Counted from the stretch's first letter, positions 37,677 through 46,159 are shown. The stretch: 64,000 nucleotides of DNA from Gemmatimonadaceae bacterium (GCA_025930755.1 JAICOJ010000010.1:1-64000); one strand, 5' to 3'. Numbers and translations: made by a program. Notes: generated by a model from the letters alone, not told the origin.

Positions 37677-39142
37677 GCGGGAACGCGCTCGGACCGCCAG
37701 ATGCGCCCGCTGGCGCGTGCGAGGCGCTGAAAGGTTCCCATGTAGCGCCAATGGGGCCCGGGCAGGCGCAGGAGTGACGCGAGGCGCGTCAGGTAGGGCA
37801 GGAGCGAGGAGCGCGAATCCGCCGAAAACATGAAGCGAGGATGCGCGCGTGCGAAATCGCGAAGGCGCGCGACGGCGGCATCGCGATCGAGCGCGGGCGA
37901 GAAGTAGAACGCGGGCGCGAGCAGCGGATCGCCTCCTTCGATCACGCCTTCATCGGCCGCAATCCGTTGCAGTGTCGTCCCCGGATAGATGCGCACGCCC
38001 ACGGTGAGGTAGACCGCGTCCCCCCGCGACAGTCGCCAGTCGGCGAAGCGCAGCGTTTCGTCGAGCGTTTCCGGCGTCTCGCCCGGTCCACCAACGAGGA
38101 AGATCCAGAGGACCTTCATGCCCGCGCGTTCCACGCGCTCCGCGACGCTGCGCACCTGGTGTGCGTCGAACCCCTTCTCGAGGCGTGCGAGCACCTCATC
38201 GCTCGCGCTCTCGGCGGTGATGCCGAGCCATCGAAAGCCGGCGGGGCCCATCGCAGCCAGCAGCTCCGGCGTCGCCGAGGCGGGCGTGAAGTTCGTCGTA
38301 TCGAGGTGGACGCGGAGGCCTCGGCGGACGATGGCCTCGCACACTGCGGTCGCATGTCGAGGCGGCGAGTTGAACGTCGAATCGACGAACTCGAAACGCC
38401 GCACCCCTCGCTCGCGCGCCAGGGAGGCGATCTCGTCGGCGACGGAGTCGGGGTCGCGAAGCCGATAGCCCCACCCTTCGACGTTCAGGTACGTACAGTA
38501 GACGCACTTGAAGACGCACCCACGCTTGGTTTGAATCGGCACGGTCGCGCCGTGTCGCTGGTACGCGCGAAGGTCGATCCAGTCCTGCACGCGCATCTCG
38601 GGGAGCGTATCGAGACCGGCTTCGCCGCCGGGGGGGACCAGTCGCGTGCCGTCCGCATCGCGCCTGACGAGTCCCGGCACCATGCCGGGGTCCCGGTCCG
38701 CGGCGAGCGCGTCGATGAGCGCGACCGTGGCCCGCTCGCCGTCGCCCGCGACCGCCCAGTCGACGCCCAGGGTGTCAGTGAGTGCCGCGGGCGCGACACC
38801 AAAGGCCGCCCCGCCGGCGATGACGCTCGCCCGGGGGGCAGCCGCGCGAAGCGCCTGCGTGACCGCTGCCGCCTCGGGCGTGTAATGGCGAAGTGCGATG
38901 AGATCACTGTTGTCGATGTTCCGGACGGAGACCCCGATGACGTCCGGCTCGAAGCCGCGCGCGGTCTCGCGGGCGGTCCGGATGGGATCGACCGCGAAGC
39001 ACAGGTCGAGCACGCGCACGTCGTGACCCGCATGCCTGAGCGCCGAAGCGACGCAGGCCACGCCGTTAGGCACGACAGGCTGTGGCGCATGTTCGCGATT
39101 CGTGCTCACGAGCAGCACCCGCGGCTTCGTCGATACCGGCAT
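37673..39142 (-). CDS. B12-binding-domain radical SAM enzyme
   Basis: A 489-residue enzyme. The N-terminal cobalamin-binding region (about 1-150) has GVACVASALRHAGHDVRVLD, SVRNIDNSD and AVAGDGERA, but no DxHxxG. The [4Fe-4S] site is KRGCVFKCVYCTYL (CxxxCxxC), followed by a TIM barrel. Relatives methylate or ring-rearrange lipids and tetrapyrroles. The C-terminal about 120 residues form a family-specific extension. ATG 39142 overlaps the stop of the small upstream gene. Confidence 0.9.
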   Translation of the reverse strand: MPVSTKPRVLLVSTNREHAPQPVVPNGVACVASALRHAGHDVRVLDLCFAVDPIRTARETARGFEPDVIGVSVRNIDNSDLIALRHYTPEAAAVTQALRAAAPRASVIAGGAAFGVAPAALTDTLGVDWAVAGDGERATVALIDALAADRDPGMVPGLVRRDADGTRLVPPGGEAGLDTLPEMRVQDWIDLRAYQRHGATVPIQTKRGCVFKCVYCTYLNVEGWGYRLRDPDSVADEIASLARERGVRRFEFVDSTFNSPPRHATAVCEAIVRRGLRVHLDTTNFTPASATPELLAAMGPAGFRWLGITAESASDEVLARLEKGFDAHQVRSVAERVERAGMKVLWIFLVGGPGETPETLDETLRFADWRLSRGDAVYLTVGVRIYPGTTLQRIAADEGVIEGGDPLLAPAFYFSPALDRDAAVARLRDFARAHPRFMFSADSRSSLLPYLTRLASLLRLPGPHWRYMGTFQRLARASGRIWRSERVPA

Positions 39143-39405
39143 CAGGCGACGCGCACGAAGTCGCGCCCGTCGAGGCTGAGCACGCTCCCGAAGACCGAGA
39201 CGCCGAAGCGGGACGTCCCCGGATCGGGCGAGCGAAAGGTGATCAGGGTGTCGGGGAGGACGACCACCCCCGTCCACATGCCGACGAGGGAGTCGTGGTA
39301 CGAGCCGGAGCCGGTCCCGGTCCCGACCTGTATGCCGGGGCCGATCCGCATGTCGACGTTCTTACACGCCGTCGCGGCCGCGGCCCGCGCCACGGCCACC
39401 GCCAT
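39142..39405 (-). CDS. Hypothetical 87-residue protein
   Basis: A small gene held between two translationally coupled neighbours: its ATG shares its A with the DUF92 stop, and its stop overlaps the radical SAM ATG. The N-terminus MAVAVARAAAATACKNVD resembles a short lipoprotein signal with Cys 14, but the hydrophobic stretch is weak. The rest is Gly/Ser-rich, then beta-strand-like (WTGVVVLPDTLITFRS, VFGSVLSLDGRDFVRVA). No family is recognised. The exact overlaps are the main evidence that it is real. Confidence 0.6.
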   Translation of the reverse strand: MAVAVARAAAATACKNVDMRIGPGIQVGTGTGSGSYHDSLVGMWTGVVVLPDTLITFRSPDPGTSRFGVSVFGSVLSLDGRDFVRVA

Positions 39406-40202
39406 CACCCCTGCTGGAGCGCGCGTGCGACGACGAGAGCCGACGCTGCGCCGGCGACGCCGCACAGGAAGTTCACCACATCGTTGGTCATCCATGATGC
39501 ACCCCCCGCATGGACCGTGTGTGCTCCGCATGAATGAATCGCGCGTTCCGTGAAGGCGTCGCACGAAGCACACCGCCGTCGCGCCTGCACCATCGCCCCG
39601 AGGAGCGAGTCTGCGAGCGCTCCGGCAACACCGCCGACGAACGCCGCAACGACAACGTGTCGGGGCCACACGGCGGCGACCATCCCCACTGTCAGAAACG
39701 CACTTCCCAGCAGCATCCCGATCGTGCCGGGCAGCGACACCGCGCCCGAGGTGCCGGCAGGCGACGGGCGCCACGTCGTGATGAGGCGAGGGACACCCCT
39801 GGCCAACGTTCCGATCTCGGTGGCCCACGTGTCGGCCGTCGCCGCCGCGAGTGCGCCGCCACCCGCCGCCATCCACGCATCCCCGGGCAGGGCGGCATGT
39901 CCCAGCGCCGCGGCGGCGAACACGCCGCCGTTGGCGAGCACCTGCACCGCGTCACGCGCGCCCCCCTTCTCCAGGATGCCGGCCGTGCGCTGACGCTTGA
40001 TGTCTATGCCGATGCGCGAGAGCGCGCTAGACGACAGGAAGAACGCGAGGAGCAGAGCGCCCCACGACCAGCCAGCGGCGATGCTCGCCGCGCCGACGAT
40101 CGTCGCGGCGATCGCACCGTCGGTCGTGAGCGTGCGTCCCGCTCGCGCCGCCATCGCGATGACCGCGGCGAGCGCGATCCCCGCGGCGGCACGCTCGATC
40201 AC
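39405..40202 (-). CDS. DUF92 membrane protein
   Basis: A 265-residue integral membrane protein with about six hydrophobic segments. DUF92 hallmarks are KGGARDAVQVLANGG, ATADTWATEIG, TSGAVSLPGTIGM and GALADSLLGAMVQ. The family includes plant VTE6 phytyl-phosphate kinase, so a role in isoprenoid-alcohol phosphorylation is possible but unproven here. GTG 40202 overlaps the anti-sigma gene stop. Confidence 0.9.
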   Translation of the reverse strand: MIERAAAGIALAAVIAMAARAGRTLTTDGAIAATIVGAASIAAGWSWGALLLAFFLSSSALSRIGIDIKRQRTAGILEKGGARDAVQVLANGGVFAAAALGHAALPGDAWMAAGGGALAAATADTWATEIGTLARGVPRLITTWRPSPAGTSGAVSLPGTIGMLLGSAFLTVGMVAAVWPRHVVVAAFVGGVAGALADSLLGAMVQARRRCASCDAFTERAIHSCGAHTVHAGGASWMTNDVVNFLCGVAGAASALVVARALQQG

Positions 40203-40471
40203 GGCTCGTCGCGGTCGATCTCGTCGTCGAGAAGCTTCTGGAAGATGCGGCGGCGAAGGGAGGGCGGTGCCTTCTCGATCTGCGCGCGTTGCTCCAGAAA
40301 GCGGAGGAACACCTCTTCATGCCGAAAGTGCGGATAGCACGTTCGGCACTTGCCGAGGTGGTCGCGGATCTTCGCGTCCACCTCGCTCGTCAGCTCGCCA
40401 TCCAGGAACTCATAGATGCGCTCGATGACAGCGTCGCACGGCAGTTCGTCGCCGTAGTTCGGGCCACTCAT
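40199..40471 (-). CDS. Zinc-finger (zf-HC2) anti-sigma factor-like protein
   Basis: A 90-residue soluble protein with the ZAS-type HxxxCxxC motif (HLGKCRTC) after LCD-like CDAVIERIYEFLDGEL. Such domains bind ECF sigma factors, often releasing them upon thiol oxidation. No ECF sigma gene lies beside it. It is the first gene of the coupled leftward cluster, with its stop overlapping the DUF92 start. Confidence 0.85.
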   Translation of the reverse strand: MSGPNYGDELPCDAVIERIYEFLDGELTSEVDAKIRDHLGKCRTCYPHFRHEEVFLRFLEQRAQIEKAPPSLRRRIFQKLLDDEIDRDEP

Positions 40472-40594
40472 GGCTCGGCTCTTACGCTCACGATCATAGA
40501 AGATGCGAAACAGCGTCCGGGTTCCCGCCACGTCGGCTTGAAGCAGGAATCGGGCGAGGCTAGCTTCCCTGACCCTCCCTTCACCTCGCCGCAC
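40472..40594. promoter_or_regulatory. Divergent promoter region with possible ECF-type promoter
   Basis: On the minus strand GGAACC (40525-40520) is followed after 19 bases by TCTATG (40500-40495), about 25 bases before the anti-sigma ATG. This resembles an ECF sigma promoter, though the spacer is longer than usual. It would fit a cluster headed by an anti-sigma factor. Confidence 0.3.
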
Positions 40595-41200
40595 GTGCCT
40601 ACGGTCGACCCGCTGCTGCCACTGAGTCTGCTCCACGCGGTCCGGAACGTCGATACCCCCGATGATCTCGAAGCCGAGCTGGTCCACGAGCTCCGCAACA
40701 AGCGGCTCGGGCTGAGCGAGACCGTCTACACGCAAATCCGGCGATACACCGATGCGGCGAAGCGGAACCAGCGCCCCGATCAGGAGGAGGCGGTGGGCCT
40801 CGCGCGCCTCATCGGTCGCCGCACCGACGCCGAGGCGGTGTTCCGGGCGGCCGGCCAGTATCTGGCTCGTGAGGCCTACCTCACGATTCCGGGGATGACG
40901 CGAAAGCTGGCGCGCGGCCTCCCCTCGTTCCTCGCGCGGCCGATCGTCCTCCGCCGCGTCCGCAAGATCGCCGATCGTTACCTGAACGCCGACGTCCGCC
41001 GCGTCGGCGGCTTCATCCGCCTCGAGGTCAGCGACTCGGTGACACTGAAGACGGCACCGAACAGCGTCGGGTGCGCATTCTACGAAGCGTCGTTGCGCGA
41101 GCTGCTCCGGCTCCTGGTCGGGACCGTCGGGGGAATCGAGCACGTGCAGTGTAAAGCCAGGGGGGAAGGGACATGCGAGTGGCGGGCGGAGTGGCGGTGA
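40595..41200 (+). CDS. V4R / BchJ-like domain protein
   Basis: A 201-residue protein starting at GTG 40595 (MPTVDPLLPLSLLHAV). The middle holds AVFRAAGQYLAREAYLTIPG and ARGLPSFLARPIVLR; the end holds CAFYEASLRELLRLLVG and VQCKARGEGTCEWRAEW. The spaced Cys near the C-terminus and the overall order match the 4-vinyl-reductase (V4R) domain found in BchJ and in several regulators that bind small hydrophobic ligands. It diverges from the anti-sigma gene. No chlorophyll-synthesis core genes are in the window, so a sensor role is as likely. The longer open frame upstream overlaps the anti-sigma gene. Confidence 0.6.
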   Translation: MPTVDPLLPLSLLHAVRNVDTPDDLEAELVHELRNKRLGLSETVYTQIRRYTDAAKRNQRPDQEEAVGLARLIGRRTDAEAVFRAAGQYLAREAYLTIPGMTRKLARGLPSFLARPIVLRRVRKIADRYLNADVRRVGGFIRLEVSDSVTLKTAPNSVGCAFYEASLRELLRLLVGTVGGIEHVQCKARGEGTCEWRAEWR

Positions 41201-41206
41201 ACGAAC

Positions 41207-41328
41207 GGCAAAGACGTCAGATGTCAGAATACAGAATTCAGAATTCAGACAAATCAAACGGGGAGCCGAAGCTTGGGCTCCCCGTGGCCGTTCTTGAATT
41301 CTGAATTCTGACATCCGACGTCTCTGCC
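41207..41328. repeat. AATTCAG-family palindrome, copy 3, with inner hairpin
   Basis: Left arm 41207-41250 and right arm 41296-41328 are near-perfect reverse complements (GGCAAAGACGTCAGATGTCA, CAGAATTCAGAATTCAG). Inside lies a perfect 10-bp stem (ACGGGGAGCC 41258-41267 with 41276-41285). The element fills nearly the whole gap between convergent stops at 41200 and 41334. Confidence 0.9.
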
Positions 41329-41333
41329 CTCCT

Positions 41334-42227
41334 TCAACGAGCACTCCAGATAAGTCGAACGGCCAGAACCACGATTGCTAGTACAAGCAGTCTTATGATC
41401 TTCGCTCCTTTCATGCGGTGCGATACCCGAGCTCCGACCTGCGCGCCGACGATCACGCCCGCCCCGATCCCAGCAGCGAGCGGCCAGACGACATGGCCCC
41501 CGGACGCGTACTTCGCCACTCCCGCCGCCGCGGTGAACGCAAGCACGAATTGCGACGTCGCCGTCGCCACGTGCACCGGGAAGCCCATCAGGTGGATCAG
41601 CGCCGGCACGTGCACGATGCCGCCGCCGATCCCGAGCATGCTCGACAGGATCCCGACCGCGAACGACAGCACCAGGGCGAGCACGACGTCGAACTCGTAG
41701 TCCACGGCCGCCCCGGAGCTGTCGCGGAAGCTTCGCCGAATTCGCCACAGCCCTTTGCGCGGCGGGACCCCGGGGGCAGCCGCCGGCCGCTCGGGTCGAA
41801 AGAAGAGCAGCGCCGCCATCACGAGCAGAAAGAGGCCGAATCCGATCTTGAAGGCGCGCTCCGGAATCCGCTCCGCCAGCTCGGGGCCGATGAAATACGC
41901 TCCCGGTACGGTGGCAGCCGCGAGCAACAGGCCGGTGCGAATGTCGACGCGCCCGCGCCGCACGTACGTCACCGATCCGCTCGCCGAGTTGAGCAACACC
42001 ACCACCAGTGAGGTTGCGGCGGCGGCCGCCGGGGGCAACTTATAGATGATCAACAACAGCGGCACGACGAGAAAGCCGCCACCGACACCTACGAGCGTAC
42101 CGTAGGTCCCGACGACGACGCCGAGCAGCGCGAGGAGGACGATTTCGAGCGCGGAGATGGCGTCTCCGGAGTTACTTTGGACACGACCACCGGTCGGCGA
42201 GACCGGGCGAGGCCGCCAAGGTACCAC
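41334..42227 (-). CDS. TauE/SafE-family membrane permease
   Basis: An integral membrane transporter of about 275-297 residues with about eight hydrophobic segments. The duplicated family motif appears as GTLVGVGGGFLVVPLLL and SMLGIGGGIVHVPALI. Family members export sulfite, sulfonates or related anions. The start is unclear: GTG 42227 is the only usual start codon near the first membrane segment and lies 13 bases from the divergent peptidase ATG. The alternative is a non-standard start just before ISALEIVLLALLG. Confidence 0.87.
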   Translation of the reverse strand: MVPWRPRPVSPTGGRVQSNSGDAISALEIVLLALLGVVVGTYGTLVGVGGGFLVVPLLLIIYKLPPAAAAATSLVVVLLNSASGSVTYVRRGRVDIRTGLLLAAATVPGAYFIGPELAERIPERAFKIGFGLFLLVMAALLFFRPERPAAAPGVPPRKGLWRIRRSFRDSSGAAVDYEFDVVLALVLSFAVGILSSMLGIGGGIVHVPALIHLMGFPVHVATATSQFVLAFTAAAGVAKYASGGHVVWPLAAGIGAGVIVGAQVGARVSHRMKGAKIIRLLVLAIVVLAVRLIWSAR

Positions 42228-42240
42228 TTTCCCGAACTCG

Positions 42241-43416
42241 ATGCTCACCCCGGCCACCTTACCCACCGTACAGCGCACGCTCACCGATGCAGGGCTCGAC
42301 GGCTGGCTGCTCTTCGATTTCCGCGGGACCAACCCTATCGCCTCGACCATCATCGGGCTCAAGGGAATGGTGTCGCGACGCGTGTTCGCGTGGATCCCGC
42401 GTGAGGGTACACCCATCGGCGTGAGTCACGCCATTGAGCAGGGTCCCTGGCGCGACTGGCCCTCGGCGTGGGGACGAGAAGTGTACGCATCGTGGCGCAC
42501 CCTCGAGGCGACGATCGCGCGGCTCGTCGGAGGCAAGCGCATCGCCATGGAGTATTCGCCCGGCGACGCCGTTCCGTATCTCGACCGGGTGCCGGCGGGC
42601 GTGCTCGATCTCGTCCGGGCCGCGGGGGCGACCGTCGTTCCGTCCGGCGAGCTCGTCACGCGCTTTTACGCAGTGTGGAGCGATGAGCAGCTCGCGTCAC
42701 ACCTGCGCGCGGCGGAGATCGTTGCACAGGTGGCTCGCGACGCGATGGACGAGGCGAAGGCGGCCCACGCCCGCGGTGCGGTCCTTCACGAGCACGAGCT
42801 GCGCGACTGGATCGTCGCGCGATTCGAGCGCGCCGGGCTCGAGACGCATGACCCACCGATCGTCGCGGCGGGAGCGAACGCGGCCAACCCGCATTACGAG
42901 CCGTCGCCCAAACGCCCGCGCGCGATTCAGGAAGGAGAGCTCCTCCTCATCGATCTGTGGGCGCGCGAGCGCAACGGCGTCTGGGCCGATCAAACCTGGA
43001 TGGGGAGCGTCGGCACGCCATCCCCGCGCGCCGTCGAAGTGTGGGAAGCGGTGCGCGATGCCCGAGACGCGGCGATTGCGCTCCTGCGCGAGCGTGGCAC
43101 GAACGGCGGGCTGCGCGGCGGCGATCTCGACATCGCCGCACGGCGCGTGATCACCGATCGGGGGCTTGGCGACTACTTCGTCCACCGCACGGGGCATTCG
43201 ATCGACCCGCGCGATCTCCACGGATCGGGACCGCACATCGACGATTTCGAGACGCGGGAGGAGCGGCTGCTTCTCCCGGGCGTCGGCTTCTCCATCGAGC
43301 CGGGCGTCTACCTGCCCGGCGAGCTCGGCGTGCGAAGCGAAGTGAACGCCTTCGTTGGCGAGCGTGGTGTGACCATCACACCGGAGAAGTATCAACGCGA
43401 GCTCCTCGTTCTGTGA
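42241..43416 (+). CDS. M24-family aminopeptidase (Xaa-Pro peptidase type)
   Basis: A 391-residue pita-bread metallopeptidase. All five metal ligands are visible: Asp in LLIDLWARE, Asp in GVWADQTWMG, His in HRTGHSIDPRDLHG, Glu in FSIEPGVYLPG and Glu in VRSEVNAF. The N-terminal about 150 residues form a creatinase-like domain. ATG 42241 fits better than the earlier in-frame codon within the TauE region. The stop overlaps the next start (GTGA). Confidence 0.93.
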   Translation: MLTPATLPTVQRTLTDAGLDGWLLFDFRGTNPIASTIIGLKGMVSRRVFAWIPREGTPIGVSHAIEQGPWRDWPSAWGREVYASWRTLEATIARLVGGKRIAMEYSPGDAVPYLDRVPAGVLDLVRAAGATVVPSGELVTRFYAVWSDEQLASHLRAAEIVAQVARDAMDEAKAAHARGAVLHEHELRDWIVARFERAGLETHDPPIVAAGANAANPHYEPSPKRPRAIQEGELLLIDLWARERNGVWADQTWMGSVGTPSPRAVEVWEAVRDARDAAIALLRERGTNGGLRGGDLDIAARRVITDRGLGDYFVHRTGHSIDPRDLHGSGPHIDDFETREERLLLPGVGFSIEPGVYLPGELGVRSEVNAFVGERGVTITPEKYQRELLVL

Positions 43417-44201
43417 CGCAAGGACGGCTCGCGATCGTTTTCCTCGTCACCACTCTCGGGGCGTGCGGGCGCGGGGAGAATGGTAATGCGGCGCGCGACG
43501 CGAGCGCCGACACCATCGCGGAAGCGGCGTTCACATCGCGCCCGGGACTCTCACCCTATCGAGAGATCGAGCTCCGCGAGAGCGGCCGCCTCGAGGGCGA
43601 CGTCCGCCTCGAGAGCTCGGCACGCGATACGCTCGTCGTCGTCACTCGGAACGCCGATCTCTGTGGCGACCGCATTCCCGAGGGCGCGATCGTCGCCCCA
43701 CAGGGCGGGCTCATGAACGTCGTCGTGTGGCTGAGCGATGCGCGGGAAGGGAAGAGGCTCCCCGACAGCCGTCGCTTCGAGGTGACGAACTCGCGTTGCC
43801 GCCTCGATCCCCGCGTCCAGGGCGTGATCGTCGGGGGTACCCTCAACGTGAAGAGCGCCGATCCCGTCGTGCACGAGACCGTCATTCGCGTGAGCGGTGT
43901 GACCGAGGTGCTGGAGACGGTCACCCAGAACGGCGACGGGCAGGTCGTCCCGCTGGAGCAGGTGCTCGCGCGTCCGCTCCGCCTGGAGCTGAGCTGCCGG
44001 ACGCACCCCTGGACCCAGGGCTGGATCCACGTCTTCGATCATCCCTACTTCGTCGTGTCCGCGCCTAACGGCCGATTCGTGCTCGATTCGATTCCGCCCG
44101 GCGAGTACACGATGCGAACCTGGCATGAGAGGCTGGGGGGAACGACGCGCGAGATACGGGTCGAGAGTGGGGGGATTACGCGAGTCGAGGTGAAGTACTG
44201 A
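43413..44201 (+). CDS. Lipoprotein with cupredoxin/carboxypeptidase-regulatory-like domain
   Basis: A 262-residue exported protein. The signal IVFLVTTLGAC ends in a lipobox. A first beta-rich region carries GGLMNVVVWLSD; the second has ELSCRTHPWTQGWIHVFDHP and FVLDSIPPGEYTMRTWHE. This CxxHPWM-like segment is common in periplasmic plastocyanin-like proteins, where the Cys/His may bind copper. Function unknown. GTG 43413 is coupled to the peptidase. Confidence 0.83.
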   Translation: MTQGRLAIVFLVTTLGACGRGENGNAARDASADTIAEAAFTSRPGLSPYREIELRESGRLEGDVRLESSARDTLVVVTRNADLCGDRIPEGAIVAPQGGLMNVVVWLSDAREGKRLPDSRRFEVTNSRCRLDPRVQGVIVGGTLNVKSADPVVHETVIRVSGVTEVLETVTQNGDGQVVPLEQVLARPLRLELSCRTHPWTQGWIHVFDHPYFVVSAPNGRFVLDSIPPGEYTMRTWHERLGGTTREIRVESGGITRVEVKY

Positions 44202-44203
44202 CT

Positions 44204-44327
44204 GGGGGTCAGGAGTCAGGAGTCAGGGATCAGGGGGTGTCAGGGAGTAGGTGTCGGGAGGGAACGGCCTCACCTCTCCCGGTCCTTTCTCCCTGACACC
44301 CCCTGACTCCTGACTCCTGATCCCTGG
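44204..44327. repeat. GGAGTCA-family palindrome between convergent genes
   Basis: Left arm 44204-44246 and right arm 44290-44327 pair over GTCAGGAGTCAGGAGTCAG and TCAGGGGGTGTCAGGGA blocks. An inner CGGGAG/CTCCCG stem closes the tip. It fills the gap between stops at 44201 and 44330. The units match those at 75-113 and 57525-57580. Confidence 0.9.
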
Positions 44328-44329
44328 TT

Positions 44330-46159
44330 TCATACCATTTCGAAATACTGGCCCTTGTACAGCTTCGCGTACACTCCGCCCTCCGCGAGCAGATCCGCGT
44401 GCCGGCCCTCCTCCACGACCCGCCCGTGGTCGAGCACCACCACTCGGTCCGCGCGGCGCACCGTGCTCAGCCGGTGCGCGATGATCAGGGTCGAGCGGCC
44501 ACGCAGGAGCTCCTCCATCGCCTCGCCGACGAGGCGCTCGCTCTCGCTGTCCAGGCTCGATGTCGCCTCATCGAGGATCACGATCGCGGGGTCCTTCAGA
44601 AAGACGCGAGCGATCGCGAGACGCTGCCGCTGCCCCCCGGAGAGCTTCACGCCACGCTCGCCGACGCGCGTATCGAGGCCCTGCGGAAGTCGCTCGATGA
44701 ACTCCATGGCATGGGCGGCGCGGGCGGCCGCGGCGATCTCGGTCTCCGTTGCGTCGGGCCGAGCGTAGGCGATGTTCTCGCGGACGGTGCCGCTGAACAA
44801 GGTCGGTTCCTGCGGGACGATGCCGATGGCGCCGCGGAGCTCCTCGAGCGCGAGATCGCGCACGTCGATCCCCTCGACGAGGATGCGCCCCGCATTCACA
44901 TCCCAGAAGCGAGGCAGCAGCGCGGCGACCGTCGTCTTGCCGGCACCCGAGGGACCGACGAGCGCCACGGTCTCGCCTGGTGCGATGCGGAAGGAGACGT
45001 CGTGCAGCGCCTCGGGGTGCTCGGGCGCGTACCGGAAAGTGACGCGCTCGATGCGCACGTCCGCCCCGGACGCGCGCCGGGCCGGTGCTCGGGGCAAGCG
45101 CTTCGGATGCTCGGGCTCCGCCACCGTCGGCCGCTCGCCGAGCAGCTCGAAGACGCGCTTTGCAGCGCCCACGGCGTCCTGATAGCTGCCGAACAGTGAT
45201 GCGAGCGCGCCGACGGCGGCGGCGACGGTGATCGCGTAGAGCAGAAAGGACACGAGGGCGCCGGGGGTGAGCGCACCACCGAGCACCAGGCGGCCGCCCT
45301 GCCAGAGCACGGCGACGATTCCCCCGAACGAGAAGAAGGTGATGACCCCGAAGAACGCGCCGCGGATGCGCGCGCGACGGATCGCCGCCGTCACGACATC
45401 GACGAGGTGCGCGCGGTAGCGATCGCTCTCGAGGCCTTCCCGCGTGAAGCCCTGCACCGTGCGAATCTGCGAGAACGCCTCTTCGGCGCTGGCCGTCGCC
45501 TCGGCCACCCGATCCTGAACGCCGGTGCTCGCCTTTCGCAGCTGTCGGCCGAAGACCCACGCCGCACCCACCACGATCGGGACGACGGCCAGCGTCGTCG
45601 CGGTGAGACGCGGATGCGTCAGCATCAGCATCGCGATGCCGCCGACGAGAAACAGCGATTGCCGCGCGAACTCGCTCACCTGATGACTCATCACCGACTG
45701 AAGCATTGCCACGTCGGCGCTCAACCGACTGATGAGCTCCCCCGTGCGCCGCTCGGTGAAGAAGCCCGGCGACAGCCTGACGAGGTGCGCAAACAGATCC
45801 TGGCGAAGGGTGGCAACGACGCGCTCGCCGGTCGCGCTCAGCAGATACACCTGGGCGGCATTGAGGACGCCCTGGATCGCGAAGAGGACGAGCAGGCCGA
45901 TGGCGATGCGATCGAGCCCGCGCGCGTTGCCCGAGATGAATGCGGCATCGAGCAGGTACTGCACGATGCGCGGAAAGGCGAGCCCCACCGCGGCACTGAG
46001 CACGAGACACACGGCGGCGAGTGACAGCGCACGCGCATGCGGCCGAAGGCGCGGCAGCAGCGGACCGAAGATCTTCGGCGATGGAAGACGCCGCGTGCGA
46101 TCCTTCGTCTCGATGGCGGGAACCGCCGGAGGCGTGGGACGGGGAGCGGGAAGCGTCAC
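44330..46159 (-). CDS. ABC exporter (MsbA/multidrug type, fused TMD-NBD)
   Basis: A 609-residue half-transporter. Six transmembrane helices (about residues 45-335) precede the nucleotide-binding domain: Walker A GPSGAGKTT, Q-loop VPQEPTLFSG, signature LSGGQRQR, Walker B AIVILDEATSSLDSES and the H-loop IIAHRLSTV. It would work as a homodimer exporting lipid or hydrophobic compounds. GTG 46159 overlaps the small upstream gene. Confidence 0.95.
   Translation of the reverse strand: MTLPAPRPTPPAVPAIETKDRTRRLPSPKIFGPLLPRLRPHARALSLAAVCLVLSAAVGLAFPRIVQYLLDAAFISGNARGLDRIAIGLLVLFAIQGVLNAAQVYLLSATGERVVATLRQDLFAHLVRLSPGFFTERRTGELISRLSADVAMLQSVMSHQVSEFARQSLFLVGGIAMLMLTHPRLTATTLAVVPIVVGAAWVFGRQLRKASTGVQDRVAEATASAEEAFSQIRTVQGFTREGLESDRYRAHLVDVVTAAIRRARIRGAFFGVITFFSFGGIVAVLWQGGRLVLGGALTPGALVSFLLYAITVAAAVGALASLFGSYQDAVGAAKRVFELLGERPTVAEPEHPKRLPRAPARRASGADVRIERVTFRYAPEHPEALHDVSFRIAPGETVALVGPSGAGKTTVAALLPRFWDVNAGRILVEGIDVRDLALEELRGAIGIVPQEPTLFSGTVRENIAYARPDATETEIAAAARAAHAMEFIERLPQGLDTRVGERGVKLSGGQRQRLAIARVFLKDPAIVILDEATSSLDSESERLVGEAMEELLRGRSTLIIAHRLSTVRRADRVVVLDHGRVVEEGRHADLLAEGGVYAKLYKGQYFEMV

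Noticed and set aside
33182-41200. Photosynthesis gene cluster
   Set aside because: Families shared with chlorophyll metabolism are present, but no chelatase, reaction-centre, light-harvesting or carotenoid gene is found.
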